Shown here one piece after another: positions 43,741-55,637 of a DNA stretch of 64,000 nucleotides (positions are counted from its first letter, which is position 1; each line of letters begins with the position of its first letter). This DNA comes from Brasenia schreberi (lineage: Eukaryota > Streptophyta > Magnoliopsida > Nymphaeales > Cabombaceae), in NCBI GenBank assembly GCA_036023115.1, contig JAYKKT010000088.1, positions 6,161,001 through 6,225,000 on the forward strand. The letters are read 5' to 3'. The translations under genes and the position numbers were made by a program. A model generated the notes under the pieces. That model did no database searches and was not told where the DNA came from. It saw only the letters and a list, made by a program, of their open reading frames with translations.

Positions 43741-46649
43741 GTGAAGTCTTGAACTTATCTTGTTTTCTTGATGCAAACTTTAGATATTTGAAAAATATTT
43801 TTTGAAGTGGTTCGATCTTCTCTTTCTTTTCTAGCATGTGAGGATCTCTTACCCTTTCCTAAGTTTTTCTGGTCACTGAATCGCTTATTCCTGTCACCTG
43901 GAAGCTTTTCATTTGATTCTTTCTAATCTGTGTGAGTGCATCCAGAGGGATATGAAGCATAATAATGTGGGTTTTCCGGGGACAAGCTAAAGGCAGTTGG
44001 ACATGTTTGTTAAACAACTTAGAACTTCTGCATCCTCTCACCCATGTCAAACACCAACCATACCAAAATTGGTGCACTGGAGTACTTTGGATGTAGCCAC
44101 TCAATGTGTACTGAATGCTGATGAACAAAAGATGTCCGGTGTTAATATACTTTATTGTAATTATTGGTTCTAAGTTAGCTATGTCTTCAACATATGTAGA
44201 GATTTAGCTTGTAATTCATTCTCGACGACTTTGTTATAGGATTATGAAATATAGTATAACTACATGGTTCTCTCTCATTCTCACTATATCATCTCTCTGT
44301 GTATATATATCTATTTATTTATGTATTTATTTATCTATGCATGCCAAGTTAAGCCTGATAAAGATTATAATCTGAAGGTATTGTTTCTGAGGTGGTAAAA
44401 TGTGTTTCTTGCCAATAAAATCAGGCCCATGCATAGACTTCTAGTTTTTTAATTAAATTGTATCATAAAGCTATAGATTTCATAAGGAACTTTACAATAA
44501 TCAAGATACCAAAGCCAAAACTTATTCCATGTATGATCAGCTACATAGATGCTCAGTTGCCGTTGTGCTTTATTTGACTATTGTGTGCCATGTTAGTACA
44601 TAGCTCCGAAAAAAGAAAAACAAGGTTATGTCTTATTATTCCCTTCAAACACTCTGTAGGCCTTCCACTACCTATTTAAAAATGTTTGTTGTCTAATTCT
44701 TACTCCTTCAACTAGAATGTCCAAACTAGATACGCCCAGTTCTTAACTGGACCAGGGGTTTGAATTAGAACCGGCTGAATATTTGGTTGCAGTTCCAAGG
44801 GATCCAGAATCAGAATCAATTTAGGCTGTTTGGGACTGTTGTTTTGGCTTCAACAGGAACACAAGAATTTGAACCGCTGGCAATAGTTTAATGAAATCTA
44901 GGAAGTACATATATACTTGTGCCCAAAAGAAAAGTACACATTTATAGTTTGTATCATGAAAAGAAATCTAGGTCTGGCACTTAAACTAACCTGTCAAAAT
45001 CCAATTAAGTAATTATAGTATCAGATTTAATATATATTATCAGATCATATATGTATGCCAATATTATGCACAGATTGAGTGCGGTCTGCAAACAATCATA
45101 AAATGATATTTATAACATATACAATATACGTATAGTCTGATTGGTCAGTAATGACTTACTAATTCACTTACTTCAGTGCGTCGGACCAGTCTTAAATTGA
45201 CGAAGTGTGACCCGTCTGGCACAATCCGGGATTCAGGGCTCAAAATTCAAATCTTTGGGCTTAAGATTCAAATCTTTTGTTTGTTTTCTTCTTTTACATT
45301 AATTGATATAAACTGGAGGTGCTAATCAGAACTTGTCGGTTGTTGGACTGGAACCAAAACTGCTTCATAACTTGTTGATTCTGGCCAACTGGAACTGGAC
45401 ATGCCAAACCACCTTAATTATGTCTCTTAATTATCTTCTATCAGTATCATACCAATAATCTCATTATGACATTTTCTTATATGGGCAGATATTCCATAAT
45501 ATCCTCTTTTTCATCACCATCACCTATTTGCATACATTAATGTACTATCACTCTATACTTAGTATCATAGTAAAACTGCTTGTTTTACTGTTGCTTTACT
45601 ATACAAACATTGCTTGTCACAGATGTGTTAGTTAGAACATCTTGTTTTGTAGTTGTACTTGATTTAGTACTTGTACTCTTTGCTTTTTGTATTTAAATCT
45701 CAACCATCCATCTCATAGATTGGATGCATGAGATTAACTTGGATACGCTAGCATGTAATCATGCTAGCATATAGCATGTTCTATATATATGTATCTATTT
45801 ATTTATGGGAAAGATAGTGTACTTGAGTTCCATTCCAACTGAAAAATGCAGTCCAGATTCTTTTTGAAAACACTGACCATATGGATGTGATCTCCATGTG
45901 CAAAAATCTTGGAGTCAACTTTTACATGCATTGTTGAGACTTTAGAGCAATATTGTAAATGTCATACCATACGTTCGTATCCACTTGTTCTCAAGTATCA
46001 GGGTGCCAGTCTGTATCGATGTGCACACATCATATTGCACAAATATTATAAAATGTTTACTTTTAAAATGACATGTACAAGATTTTGCTTTTACATAAAA
46101 AATCTATATTTACAGCTGTAGCTTAAATACTATTAATCTTGCTGTTAGCCCCCTTCGGCTTGCTGTTGTAACAGCAAAAGTTGTAGGCTGTTGCTGTTAG
46201 GTAACTCAGGTCTGTAGCTGCATCTGCTTTATGGCAGCTGGACCATTACCAGCTGCTATATAAATGTAGTTTAATTAACTTTGTAAAAGCTGATTCACTT
46301 TCTCTACTTTTCTTATATAATTTAATTTAATATGATATGGAAAACTTTTGGAACTTATTTAGAAAGATTCATCTCAGGATAAATGGTCCATGTTTAGCAA
46401 ACTCTGGTCAGAACTTGTATAAGGCCGTTGGTTGATTTCTGAATTTTTTCCCTCTTTTCAAATTTAACATTCTTGAACCTTTTGCTGTTTTTGTTTCCTT
46501 CTGTCCCTACATTCAAGGCAGAAACTTCTGAAAGAAATATATTTGGATGTTCGCTATTCCTGTGCTTTTCTTTTACGAATTATTCCTTTTCAGCTTTGGA
46601 AGTCATCCTTCTCTCAGCAATAACTTTATCTTCCATTCTTTAACTTCAG
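43741..46649. other. Helicase gene intron containing a hAT relic; expected exon not found
   Basis: Relatives carry about 40-45 residues (the INLPPK...EERAFY region) between the HRTKG and YADAGTVKQNYVN segments. No frame in this 2.9-kb interval shows them. The interval holds a hAT relic (44727-45406) and ordinary AT-rich intron sequence. Confidence 0.6.
44727..45406. mobile_element. hAT relic of the TAGACATG family, in the helicase intron
   Basis: About 680 bp; starts TAGATACGCCCAGTTC and ends, inverted, TGGCATGTCCAGTTCC. CCAAAC flanks both sides (44721-44726 and 45404-45409), a partial target duplication. Both ends are rich in GGTTCC/GGAACC. Larger than its 185-326 bp relatives, without a recognisable transposase. 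Confidence 0.5.
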
Positions 46650-46871
46650 GTTTATGCAGATGCTGGGACCGTGAAACAGAATTATGTGAACATCTTGCTA
46701 ATGCTTTTGCGACTTCGGCAGGCTTGTGATCACCCTAATCTTGTAAAGGGTTTTGATTCTGGTTCTGTGCAGCACTTTGCCTTGGAATCGGCAAAAAAGC
46801 TTCCTCAAGAAAAGCGGAAGGAACTGCTTAATTGTTTGGAAGCTTGTCAGTCACTCTGTGGTATCTGTAAT
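46650..46871 (+). CDS. Helicase gene, exon 10
   Basis: VYADAGTVKQNYVNILLMLL RLRQACDHPNLVKG links the SNF2 domain to the RING. It ends EACQSLCGICN, the first two RING cysteines. Phase 0 at both ends. Confidence 0.88.
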
Positions 46872-47429
46872 GTATGAACTCTTTTATTGCTTGATCTTGT
46901 ATCTTCCTGTTTTGTCTTCTTTTTAAAATTCCATGTTCGTATTTCTTCTTCTTTAAGTTTTACAGGTCATGGTCACCAATACTGTTGCACTATTTTTTAA
47001 ATGCACTTCTGCTCAGGATTTCCTTCACAAAGATAGCCCTCCTCTGTCTAATCAAAGTATACAATATGTATGAAATTCACAAGAAAGAGCAGGTTTATAT
47101 TTAACAACTTTATTATATATCAAAAGTAATTAAAAGTATTTTGGAAGTGAGAGACAAAAGAAAAGCTTATAATTGAAGTAAATAATGGGGGGAAAGGTTT
47201 ATAAATCACAATAATTTGGAAAATATCATGCTGATTTAATGTTGTTGGCTTGCTAAAGAACAACGGGAAGTTGGAAAAAGAGCTTAAATATTGACAGAGC
47301 TGAGATTTAGGTTGGTGATTCTTAGTGATGGTTGTGAAGGAACATTGCAACATTTTTTTCTCTCCTCTTGTGGTCCATTTAGCCTTCTAGATGGTAGTAT
47401 CCGTTTTCTAACACTACATTTACTTCCAG

Positions 47430-48005
47430 GATTCACCAGAAGACGCAAGCATAACAATTTGCGGTCATGTTTTCTGCAATCAGTGCATTTGTGAGAGACT
47501 ATCTAGTGATGAGAACATATGTCCAGTGTCTCAGTGCAAAACTCAAATTTGTGTCTCTTCAGTATTCTCAAGAATTGCCCTAACAAGTCCCATTGCTGAT
47601 GAGGTTCTTCAGAGCAATTATTCTGATAGATCTTGTCTGGAACTTGTTGAGAAGACTGAGTGCAACACGGGGGTTTTGAGCCAATCATCAAAAATCAATG
47701 CTGCCCTTGACATTCTACAGTCACTGCAAGTGGTGCAGCAACCCAATGTGCAAAGCGGGTCTACTGGCCACACTCCTGGAGTTATTTGTCATGGGGGAAA
47801 TACATGTGTATCTGTTTCTGAAGGATTTAGTTCTTCGCAAGCTTCTGATTTCCTGGCTGTAAAAGCACCAGAGAAGGCTATTGTCTTCTCCCAGTGGACC
47901 AAAATGCTGGATTTGCTTGAGGAGTCCCTGGAAAATTCATGCATACAATATCGAAGGCTGGATGGGACCATGTCTGTGCTTGCGGATTTTAATACTCTTC
48001 CTGAG
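47430..48005 (+). CDS. Helicase gene, exon 11 (RING finger and start of helicase C)
   Basis: ASITICGHVFCNQCICERLS and CPVSQCKTQI complete the C3HC4-type RING begun in exon 10. After a variable linker (SSKINAALDILQSLQ), APEKAIVFSQWTKMLDLLEE and IQYRRLDGTMSV open the helicase C-terminal domain. Between MSVLA and DFNTLPE about six residues found in relatives (the ARDKAV region) are missing without breaking the frame. Confidence 0.88.
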
Positions 48006-48376
48006 GTCTGATGATAACTTTTCTTATTGAAAATCAATACTTTGTACATGTGGCGATCAACATGCATGCTGACACATTGAGATGGATAACTCCATGGTCT
48101 ATCCGCTCTAAAGAGCACTGGTAAACCATGACAGTGCCCTGCAAACCTTCCAAATGATCAAGTTATCTTTTTCATCATGGTTAGTTTTTCTCATCAAAGT
48201 TTTGGACGTCCATCTTGGTCAAAGGCCATAGTGCCGCGATGTGTTGGGAATAGTTTGCCTAGCCAGTTTTGTCCTCAATACAGTTCGTGCAAGTGCATTC
48301 TCTCATGCATGCATCATAAATGATGTCTCTATGCTACTTGAAGTGAAAAAACTTCACGCATTGCATGGTTTTACAG

Positions 48377-48586
48377 GTCACTGTTATGATTATGTCACTG
48401 AAAGCTGCAAGTCTTGGTCTCAATATGGTTGCTGCTTGTCATGTTCTTCTTCTGGATCTCTGGTGGAATCCTACAACTGAAGACCAGGCTATTGATAGAG
48501 CACATAGAATTGGACAAACTCGCCCTGTTTCTGTTACTCGGTTGACAGTTAAGGGCACAGTTGAAGATTGGATATTAGCCCTTCAG
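48377..48586 (+). CDS. Helicase gene, exon 12 (motifs V and VI)
   Basis: [20 protein letters not shown] (motif V), [30 protein letters not shown] (motif VI, with both arginines), [15 protein letters not shown]. The VEDWIL form has W where relatives have R. Confidence 0.9.
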
Positions 48587-48628
48587 GTACAGATTTCACC
48601 TGTTCCGAATTGCACTTATGTCACATGA

Positions 48629-48850
48629 TAACAACAACTACAACAACTAAGCCTTTTCTCATACTAGATGGGGTCGGCTACATGGATTCTTTGTTTTCAT
48701 AAAGCCCTATCATAATTTGTAGAATCCATTCTAGACAAGTCTAACAAAGTTTTATGCTGGCTGTCGAAAGCCTAACGTAACCCTCCTCTTTATCCGGGCT
48801 TGGGACCGGTCATGCAAGGGTGATCCCTTACATGAACCGAGTTTTATGTC
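48629..48850 (-). mobile_element. Short RTE derivative joining leader and 3' end
   Basis: On the minus strand it starts CATGTAAGGGATCACCCTTG and GGTCCCAAGCCCGGATAAAG, like the leader of LINE copy 2. It then passes to AAAGAATCCATGTAGCCGAC and AAAAGGCTTAGTTGTTGTAG, the LINE 3' end, with no coding region between. It lies in the intron before the last helicase exon. Confidence 0.65.
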
Positions 48851-49896
48851 ACATCATACATTACATAATTTTGAAAATCATGAGTACAAAGACACAACTA
48901 TGCAAATATATATATATATATATATTTATTTATTTATCTATGATGTGGTTGATAATATCTCATTAAACTATTATTGATTATCAAATAAATGAGAAAATGT
49001 TAATACGTGAATCAACCCAGACCATTGATTTCGCAAGTTAACTCACTAATAAAGTAATAATTGGCCAATATTCATGAAGTGTCTTAGTGATGTTGTATTG
49101 GAAAATATTTAAAATAAATAGTCAATTCGGACACAGTAAAAGTACAGTTGTTTTTGTCCACGGGTCTATTGGAAGTTGGAATCCGTGACTGCTGATTAGG
49201 CACCCAACCCCGAACTAGAAACAAATGCATTTTTTACTTGGTTAGCACCTTTATACGGTATCAACCAATTGGATGATGTATTGTGGCTGGGAGTTTTGTT
49301 TGTTACCCAAAGTTTTCATGATTTTAGATAGAATTCTGTTTTACCAATTCAGAGAGAATATCTGTAGTTATGCATCGGAACTGATACTTGCACTGCTGTA
49401 GAATATTGATATTTCTGAAGAGTGGTCCTTGCCTGTTGGGAGGTGCAGTGCAGGGTATTCCCTTACCAAACTATGGAGCAAATACAATTTTTGACACGTG
49501 GTGGATCTGCTCTCCATAACTCTGATTAACATGTACAATTTTCAGCTGATTGACTAGCTTGTAGTGTACTTACCCTTCAGGTGACGTATAATACCTCACA
49601 AGATAAATCATCCCTTGATCTGCTTTAATTCCAATAAAGCTCTGGTGGGAGTTAGTTGCCATAATCAAAGTATCAGCTTTGTCAGTGCTGTTCCTGTTCC
49701 AGAAACTTGCATATTTCATTTTGTTTATTTTTATATCCAAAAAAGTTCGGCATCCATGCATTTACATGCATCATCATCATGTACATTTTCTCTCGTGGTA
49801 GTACTAATTATTTTCTGTTTCATTGGTCAAGTTGCGGACTCCACTTGTGCACTCAATGCTTATGGTTGTTTACCCTGTGATATCATGTTCGGACAG

Positions 49897-50001
49897 GAAA
49901 AGAAAAGAGTGATGGTTGCATCTGCATTTGGAGAAGACGAAAGAGGTGGGCGACAGAATCGGCTTACTGAAGATGATTTGAAGTACTTGTTTATGATATG
50001 A
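49897..50001 (+). CDS. Helicase gene, last coding exon
   Basis: Acceptor TTCGGACAG; reads EKKRVMVASAFGEDERGGRQ NRLTEDDLKYLFMI and stops at TGA 49999-50001. This is the conserved C-terminus of the family, so the 3' end of the gene is complete. Confidence 0.9.
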   Translation, partial: EKKRVMVASAFGEDERGGRQNRLTEDDLKYLFMI

Positions 50002-51560
50002 AGATTGAATCATTTCTTTTATGCTCCATCTTCATGGCAGATCTCTTCAGGGAAATTGTGCAGAGGATACATTCTCATAGATTATACTGATACTTCGATT
50101 CATCTAGGCTTCGGTTGATTCTTTTGTCCCTGCCGTTTCTAGTGTAAAGCTCCTCCTATTAGGTAACCACTAACTGAACTTACGCAAGTTGGGAAAGCTT
50201 TGTATACATCAACTAGCATTGTCTGTGGATATAATTTGTAAATCTAAATTCTGGTTTTAACATAGAATTATAGAGGCCGATGTGAAAAGATTGACAAAAT
50301 GATTGCAGTAAATTCATTGCCTAATGAAATGTGCAGACTCGGTGATTTTTTTTGGTATTAAATATTGGCTGTAATAATGAAAATCTCTCCCTTCGCGTAT
50401 TCCTTTTGCCCATTTGTTCGTTTGGATCTTAGAAGCACTGAGTGTGCATGGAGTTCCATCTTCCAGCACCAAAAAAGACTGTTTTCCTGGTGTCCTGATA
50501 TCATACTTGTGGCGCAATATCTTTTGGTCCATTAAAAAACCAATTAACCTCTATAGATAAAAAAAACCAAAAAGCTATTCCATTCATCAGTGGACGGATC
50601 TAAAATCCAAATTGATTTACAAAGTTAATTGTACTACATCAAGGTCAAAGTCAAGTTTTCACTTGAACAAACTGATTAAATGAGGGGGGAGAGAGAGAGA
50701 TTCAAACTAGTCCTGTAAGAAGGGCCTTACAACAATGAAAGCCCATTGTCAAAACATGTTCTTTTCCTCGTGTTAGTTTGAAGCTTAGATCGTTACAGGA
50801 GAGGGAACAAAACTTGTGCGATGCCCAAAGCCCCGAAAAGCTCAACATACTACTTTCTATATAAAATGGAGTGTTATTATTCATACTCGTTTTTAACATA
50901 CATCTTTTTAATCAATTTTTCCCAAACTATCCTTTTAATTTTTTCTTTATTCTCTTATTGTGAACACTCTTTTCTCCAAAAAAAGTGCACCTCTCACACG
51001 TCACCTTTAGTGACACGTCCAAATGTGTGTCTATCATTTTAACATTCATCATTGATCATAACAAAGGCATACCCACAACACGTTCTTTAAATAGTGATGC
51101 ATCGTGAACACATTTGGCCTTTAAGTAAAACACACCTTAGATACGTCTCATAGTCTTTTGTCAAAAATGTTCATTGTAAACGACAATTAGGGTTTCATTT
51201 TTTATCAACTCTTTTTGTGAGGTTTATTGTTTTGGTCGAGTTAGAGATTGAGAATAAAAGGAAAAAAAGTACGAAAGAGATCGAGAGAGGTCCATATTAA
51301 AGATCAAGAATATTATTCGTGAAAGTAAAAAAAGAGTTAAAAGAGAGTAAGATTTATACCAAAATCAAACGATTGAGAGAGACAATGACATTAAAAGAGA
51401 TTGTCAAAAAAAGGAAGATCGAGAAAGGTTGTTGGGAAGAAAGAAGAAGTCGATACAATTTATTGGGAGGAAAAAAGTGACGAAGAAGGAGAAACGAGTG
51501 AGAAGAAAGAGAGGAAAGAGAATGTGTGTATGTCTAGTAAAATAGGTGTATGAATAATTA
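50002..51560. other. 3' flank of the helicase gene and intergenic DNA
   Basis: The first few hundred bases probably hold the 3' untranslated region; no strong AATAAA signal was placed. The rest is AT-rich without recognised coding or repeat content. Confidence 0.35.
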
Positions 51561-51564
51561 TGAT

Positions 51565-52030
51565 AAAATGTTAAGGCAACAAGCATTCTTTCCCTTTATG
51601 AGTTCGATCTTCTTGCTCATCTAGGTGCTTTTGCAATAAAATAAAACATAAATATGCCATGAGTCGATAACCCACCATCAGTAGGACAACGACAACTGCA
51701 GATCTACATGGAGGGTGGGGGGCACGGCTGCCCCCTTGAAAATTTGAAATTTTACCAGTAAAACCTATATTTTGTAGTAAATATATGGTTGAGATTTATA
51801 CTTTGCCCCCTTTAACACGATGCGTCGACCCCTCCACCACTATTTTCTAGATCCGTGACTGACTGCAGTCATCCCTGAATGCCCAAGGCAATAAGCTTTC
51901 TTCTGCATCTTGAGTTGGATCTTGTTGCTCATATTGGCGCTTTCTTGATCCGAATAAAAAAATAAGAATGCGATACGAGCCGATAGCTGACTGCCATTAG
52001 GCCAAGCACAACCATAGTCACCCCAAGGTT
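51565..52030 (+). repeat. Direct repeat of about 125 bp around a possible small insert
   Basis: AAGGCAACAAGCATTCTTTC (51571) and AAGGCAATAAGCTTTCTTCT (51890) start two similar blocks, each running through CTTGCTCAT or GTTGCTCAT, GGTGCTTT or GGCGCTTT and AAAATAA to a CAGTAGGACAA/CATTAGGCCAA segment. Between them, 51694-51870 has CTGCAGATCTACATGG and, inverted, CTGCAGTCAGTCACGGATCT at its ends, possibly a small transposon. Confidence 0.5.
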
Positions 52031-52188
52031 GGTCAGACCCTCAGTCTTAACTTTAGGATGGTTCAAACTTGAGATATGACTTCTTGGCTACACTCATAGG
52101 TTTGATTGAGTGTGTGTTGTGATCTAAGGAGTTTGAAAACATAATATATCACATATATGTCCTTTTTTGGTTCCATGAATGCGAGTTG

Positions 52189-52848
52189 TCATGCCCCGAT
52201 CGTTGGGGTCAGCACTTATGATTGGCATCTAGTCGTCTTGAGTTAAGTCAACCTTTATCAAGGTTATATAAGTTCAGTGAAAGCTTTGAAGCAAAATGTA
52301 TAAAGAGCTTCATGAAGCAACAAATAACTTCATTAAAAACAAAGTATGTATTGATAATAGAGAAGTGTGTGACCTACTAATACGCGTATAGCTCAAAATA
52401 CGGGACTCTTACGAGTACCTAAGAAAGAGGTGCCTTAGTCAAGATTCACTACTAAGTTGGAAGTGTTCTCATACATGGGCCTTATTACACAACCAAAATT
52501 TCTTTATCTAGGGTCTCCGAGTCACATTACATGTTTCACATATGACCCTCCTGCTAGCATCAATGTATTCATGACGACCGTTGAAAAACACATCGAACCC
52601 TCCCGCTCTTAGGGTCTATGCCGTCTTAACATCGATGAATACTGTCTAACAGTACGCCCATAGGCCCCATACTTTGCACGATGAGCATCGAGAAGGTAAT
52701 GATAAACAAAGTCATGAAGAAGTGAAAAAACAAAATTGGCAAATTGATATATTTCCTATGGTGCTTCCTCGAGCCCAACTCTCTCTTCTTGATATATGCG
52801 AGCTAATTCGTGTGCCATTGGGTTTCCCTTACTTCGCTTGAAACTGCA
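52189..52848 (+). repeat. Possible LTR
   Basis: Starts TGTCATGCCCCG, a form common at plant Ty3 LTR starts. It has a TATATAAG at about 52265 and could end in TGCA near 52848. No target duplication or internal domain was found. Confidence 0.25.
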
Positions 52849-52849
52849 G

Positions 52850-54085
52850 GATGGGAAACAATTGGTGTTCAGTCAAAGAGCGGAAACTCTTGCCGGCAGT
52901 TCTTCAATATCATACCGAAATTTGTGCATGGGGTAGAAACCTTTTGAAGACACTCAATAGGTTCCAAGCAATCACTCTCAACAAACAGGTTAATCAGAAC
53001 ATCTTTGGCCAAAATCATGTCTTTTCTTATTACGAGAGCTTCAGCTACTGCAGGTTCAAGATTCTTAGGAAGGGCCAATGTGCAGCCGCCATTATCATAC
53101 CTTGTGAGTCCCTACAACCATTCTAGCAACACCTATGCCATCTTCAATTACCGTGGCATCAACATTGAGCTTATAGCAACCTACAGCCGAGGGTTGCTGT
53201 CCTGCTTCAGTGCTGCTGTTCTGGTTTGCTGATGGAGAGTTGCATTTTGGTGGTGTGAGTTATGATCCACCTGGTATTGGTCCAACAATTGAATAGATTT
53301 GTGTAGTATCTCTTCGAAGCCGGAACTTTTATTGTGGTGAACAATTCGATTGCCATCTAACAAGATGCTCTGTGCGATCATACTGAACAGATCGTTCGCT
53401 TACGTACCCCTCGTTTCCCATAGTCTTTGTATCCACATTCTCAGCGGTATATGTTCCATTTCTTCACCCATAGGCAAAGAGGTGACATGAACCAGAACCT
53501 GAAGACAATCTCGCAGGGCATGTTCATTCGTCTCCCCTGTGTTTAAACACCGGAGACATATCGGTGGGCATGAGATCCAATGTCAATCTTGCTCTTGCTG
53601 GTAGAGCTTGATACAACATACGTCCCATAATAGGCCTCAAGTTCTAGGAGAGACCTTTAGCCTCCAAGCTTTCTTAATTTATGCCGCTATCTGATCTGCT
53701 TATAAAGGAAGAAATATAGTGGTGATCAACTGCTGACCCCACAATATTTTGGGATCAATCAACTTCCACCTTCGCTATTGAATGTAGTAGTGATGCTCCA
53801 CGGTCTATGTCGCCCTTCCTCCCATATATAAGCCGACTTTTCATCACCTATCCTCTACAAACCCCTTGTTTTTCAAAACCCAAAACCCATATGACTAACC
53901 ACATAATCCTCTACGTGTATCTTGGTTGATTCCCCATTCTTTTGCATTGAGGATGGCAGTTTGAGAAAAGTACCTTTCTTTCAAAATCTTCGCCATGAGT
54001 CATCGTTCTCCAAGCTTATTTTGCAAGTAGAGCTTGAGAAGCTTCAAGCTCTCGAAATCCAAATCTTCCCTCCATTTTAGCCTCG
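52850..54085 (-). pseudogene. L1-type LINE 3' part with zf-RVT and RNase H
   Basis: Minus-strand order: GFRELEASQALLAK (about 54075), KRMGNQPRYT, a zf-RVT region (KAWRLKVSPR, CRRCLNTGETNEHALRDCLQ; about 53690-53510), then plant-type RNase H (KLNVDATVIEDGIGVARMVV, about 53180-53120; LEPAVAEALVIRKDMILAKD; FVESDCLEPIECLQKV, about 52985-52930). The reading frame shifts several times. The short frames at 52869-53078 and 53181-53381 are pieces of this. Confidence 0.8.
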
Positions 54086-54091
54086 TTACTA

Positions 54092-55235
54092 CCATCACAA
54101 CAATTAAACTTCTTCCAATACTAGATGAGATACTAGATGAGGTTGGCTATAAGGATTTTTTGTTTCTATGGAGCACAATCATGTATAAGACTGACACATA
54201 ACTTAACATAAACTAGATTTTTTAATTATTTTCTTTCAATACTTTTATAGTATTTTTTAAAATATTTTCGGTCTACTTTCTCATACCTTCTTATTGCTAA
54301 ATGTCTAAACCATCTTAAACGATTTTTTCTTATGTTATGATTTATTAGTGCTACTCTAAGTCACACAGACACTTCTAAGAGGTGGAGTGTCGACCTCGAC
54401 ACTAGTGCGACACTGACACCCTATCTGTGCGGCATGACCAAAAAAATTTTTTTTTGCAATTTTTTTTGTAATTCACTGATAAATGAGTCTGGATAATGAA
54501 GATTGATTTGTATATTATGATGAAATTAGTAGTTGTTTACCATTTATATGTTTTGCTTTAATATAAAGTTGTGTACTTGCTATTGTAGCTTGAATGATTT
54601 GGGTGCGAACAATTGGTTTCTTATTACTCAATCTGATTGGATTCTTGACTCTATACTATATGCCTTTGCACAGAATAATCTCTGACACTAAACACATTTA
54701 AAGACTAGAAACATTGTCAGATCAATAGAATAGAAGAGTATGACATCACTAGTGGATCCTAACACAAATACTAGTATATGTTATATCCTACAAAAGATCT
54801 CAAAACTCTTTGAATCTATAACTTGGATATTTCGCAGCTTGTAAAATCATTGTAAGTTTTAGATCATTATGAGGGAACTTGCTAATTGATACCTATGTGC
54901 ACCCAAAATTAGCAAATACTAGTTGTATTACGATTGATTTATGTAGTTTGAATATTATATATAATATATAATATTATATACCCTAGCCGTGTCGCCGCAC
55001 CCAAAAATTTTAAAATTTGCCGTATCCCGCACCCACACCCGTGTGACATAGGTGCTACTCCTAATTTATTTCTAATAACCTCATTATATATTCTACTTTT
55101 CATTGTGTGATCACTCATTTATCTCATCATCTTCGATTATGTCATGGACATCTTTTACACATATGAATGATTAATTACCCAACACTCATGATCGTAAAAT
55201 ATAACACATTTAATTGTTGCTCTCCCATTGAAATT
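54092..55235 (-). mobile_element. RTE LINE 3' fragment, split by a MULE-type insert
   Basis: 54092-54356 and 55052-55235 together match the 3' end of LINE copies 1 and 2 (AGCCAACCTCATCTAG, KRLRWFRH-like region, AACCATCTTAAACGA). The interruption is exactly the insert at 54357-55051. Confidence 0.72.
54357..55051. mobile_element. Non-autonomous MULE-type insert with 9-bp duplication
   Basis: Perfect 9-bp duplications GTGCTACTC lie at 54348-54356 and 55052-55060. Ends TAAGTCACACAGACAC and, inverted, CTATGTCACACGGGTGTG. The end regions are rich in GTGTCG/CGACAC motifs. No coding region. Confidence 0.75.
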
Positions 55236-55629
55236 TGCTAATGAGTGTAATAATATTTTGGCGTAGTCTCTTGGGTAATCTGAAACACCCTATTTATGTA
55301 GTTCACAATAGCTTTGACCAAGCCTTGAGGAGTATTTCCTTCCTTCTCTGCTCTAGACAATGTAAGTCTTATGTTTGTGCCTAGGTCCTAGATGCAATAC
55401 TCCTTCAGGGTGAATAATGGGAGTCCCCAACTTCTCTAGTTTAAAGAAGCATATATATGTTACACAAGAAGGTTGATGTACACCAATTTGAGAAATCAAA
55501 CCTCACATCACTATGTTTCTCCATCCCAAGCACTCCGGGTTGTAAATGACATCATTTTCATAGAAAATGACAAGTCCTTCATAAAACATAGTTAATTCCT
55601 CTTATTAAGTCTCTAAGCCTGACGAGCAA
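55236..55629. other. Intergenic DNA, unassigned
   Basis: No coding or repeat match recognised. Confidence 0.35.
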
Positions 55630-55637
55630 TCTAAACT

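Larger units (their letters stand above)
38520..50001 (+). pseudogene. CHR28-like: SNF2/RING helicase-like gene, CHR28/FRG type, apparently damaged
   Basis: Twelve coding exons are readable: 38520-38657, 39920-40004, 40125-40858, 41079-41182, 41277-41497, 42496-42567, 42651-42728, 42837-43740, 46650-46871, 47430-48005, 48377-48586 and 49897-50001. Together they give about 1150 codons. The protein is a Rad5/Rad16-like SNF2 ATPase with a RING finger between its two RecA halves; Arabidopsis relatives FRG1/FRG2 (CHR27/CHR28) act in RNA-directed DNA methylation in the nucleus. Faults seen: no in-frame ATG in the first two coding exons, TAA at 40832-40834 followed by an exon in another frame, one expected exon missing between 43740 and 46650 (phases 1 and 0 do not fit), and a gap of about six residues before DFNTLPE. 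Most splice sites and all visible helicase motifs are otherwise intact, so recent decay or assembly error are both possible. Confidence 0.8.

Noticed and set aside
45748..45780. GCTAGCATGTAATCATGCTAGC palindrome as a regulatory site
   Set aside because: Short palindromes of this kind occur by chance in AT-rich introns and nothing around supports a role.
48241..48480. 79-codon frame before helicase exon 12
   Set aside because: It overlaps intron and exon in the wrong frame.
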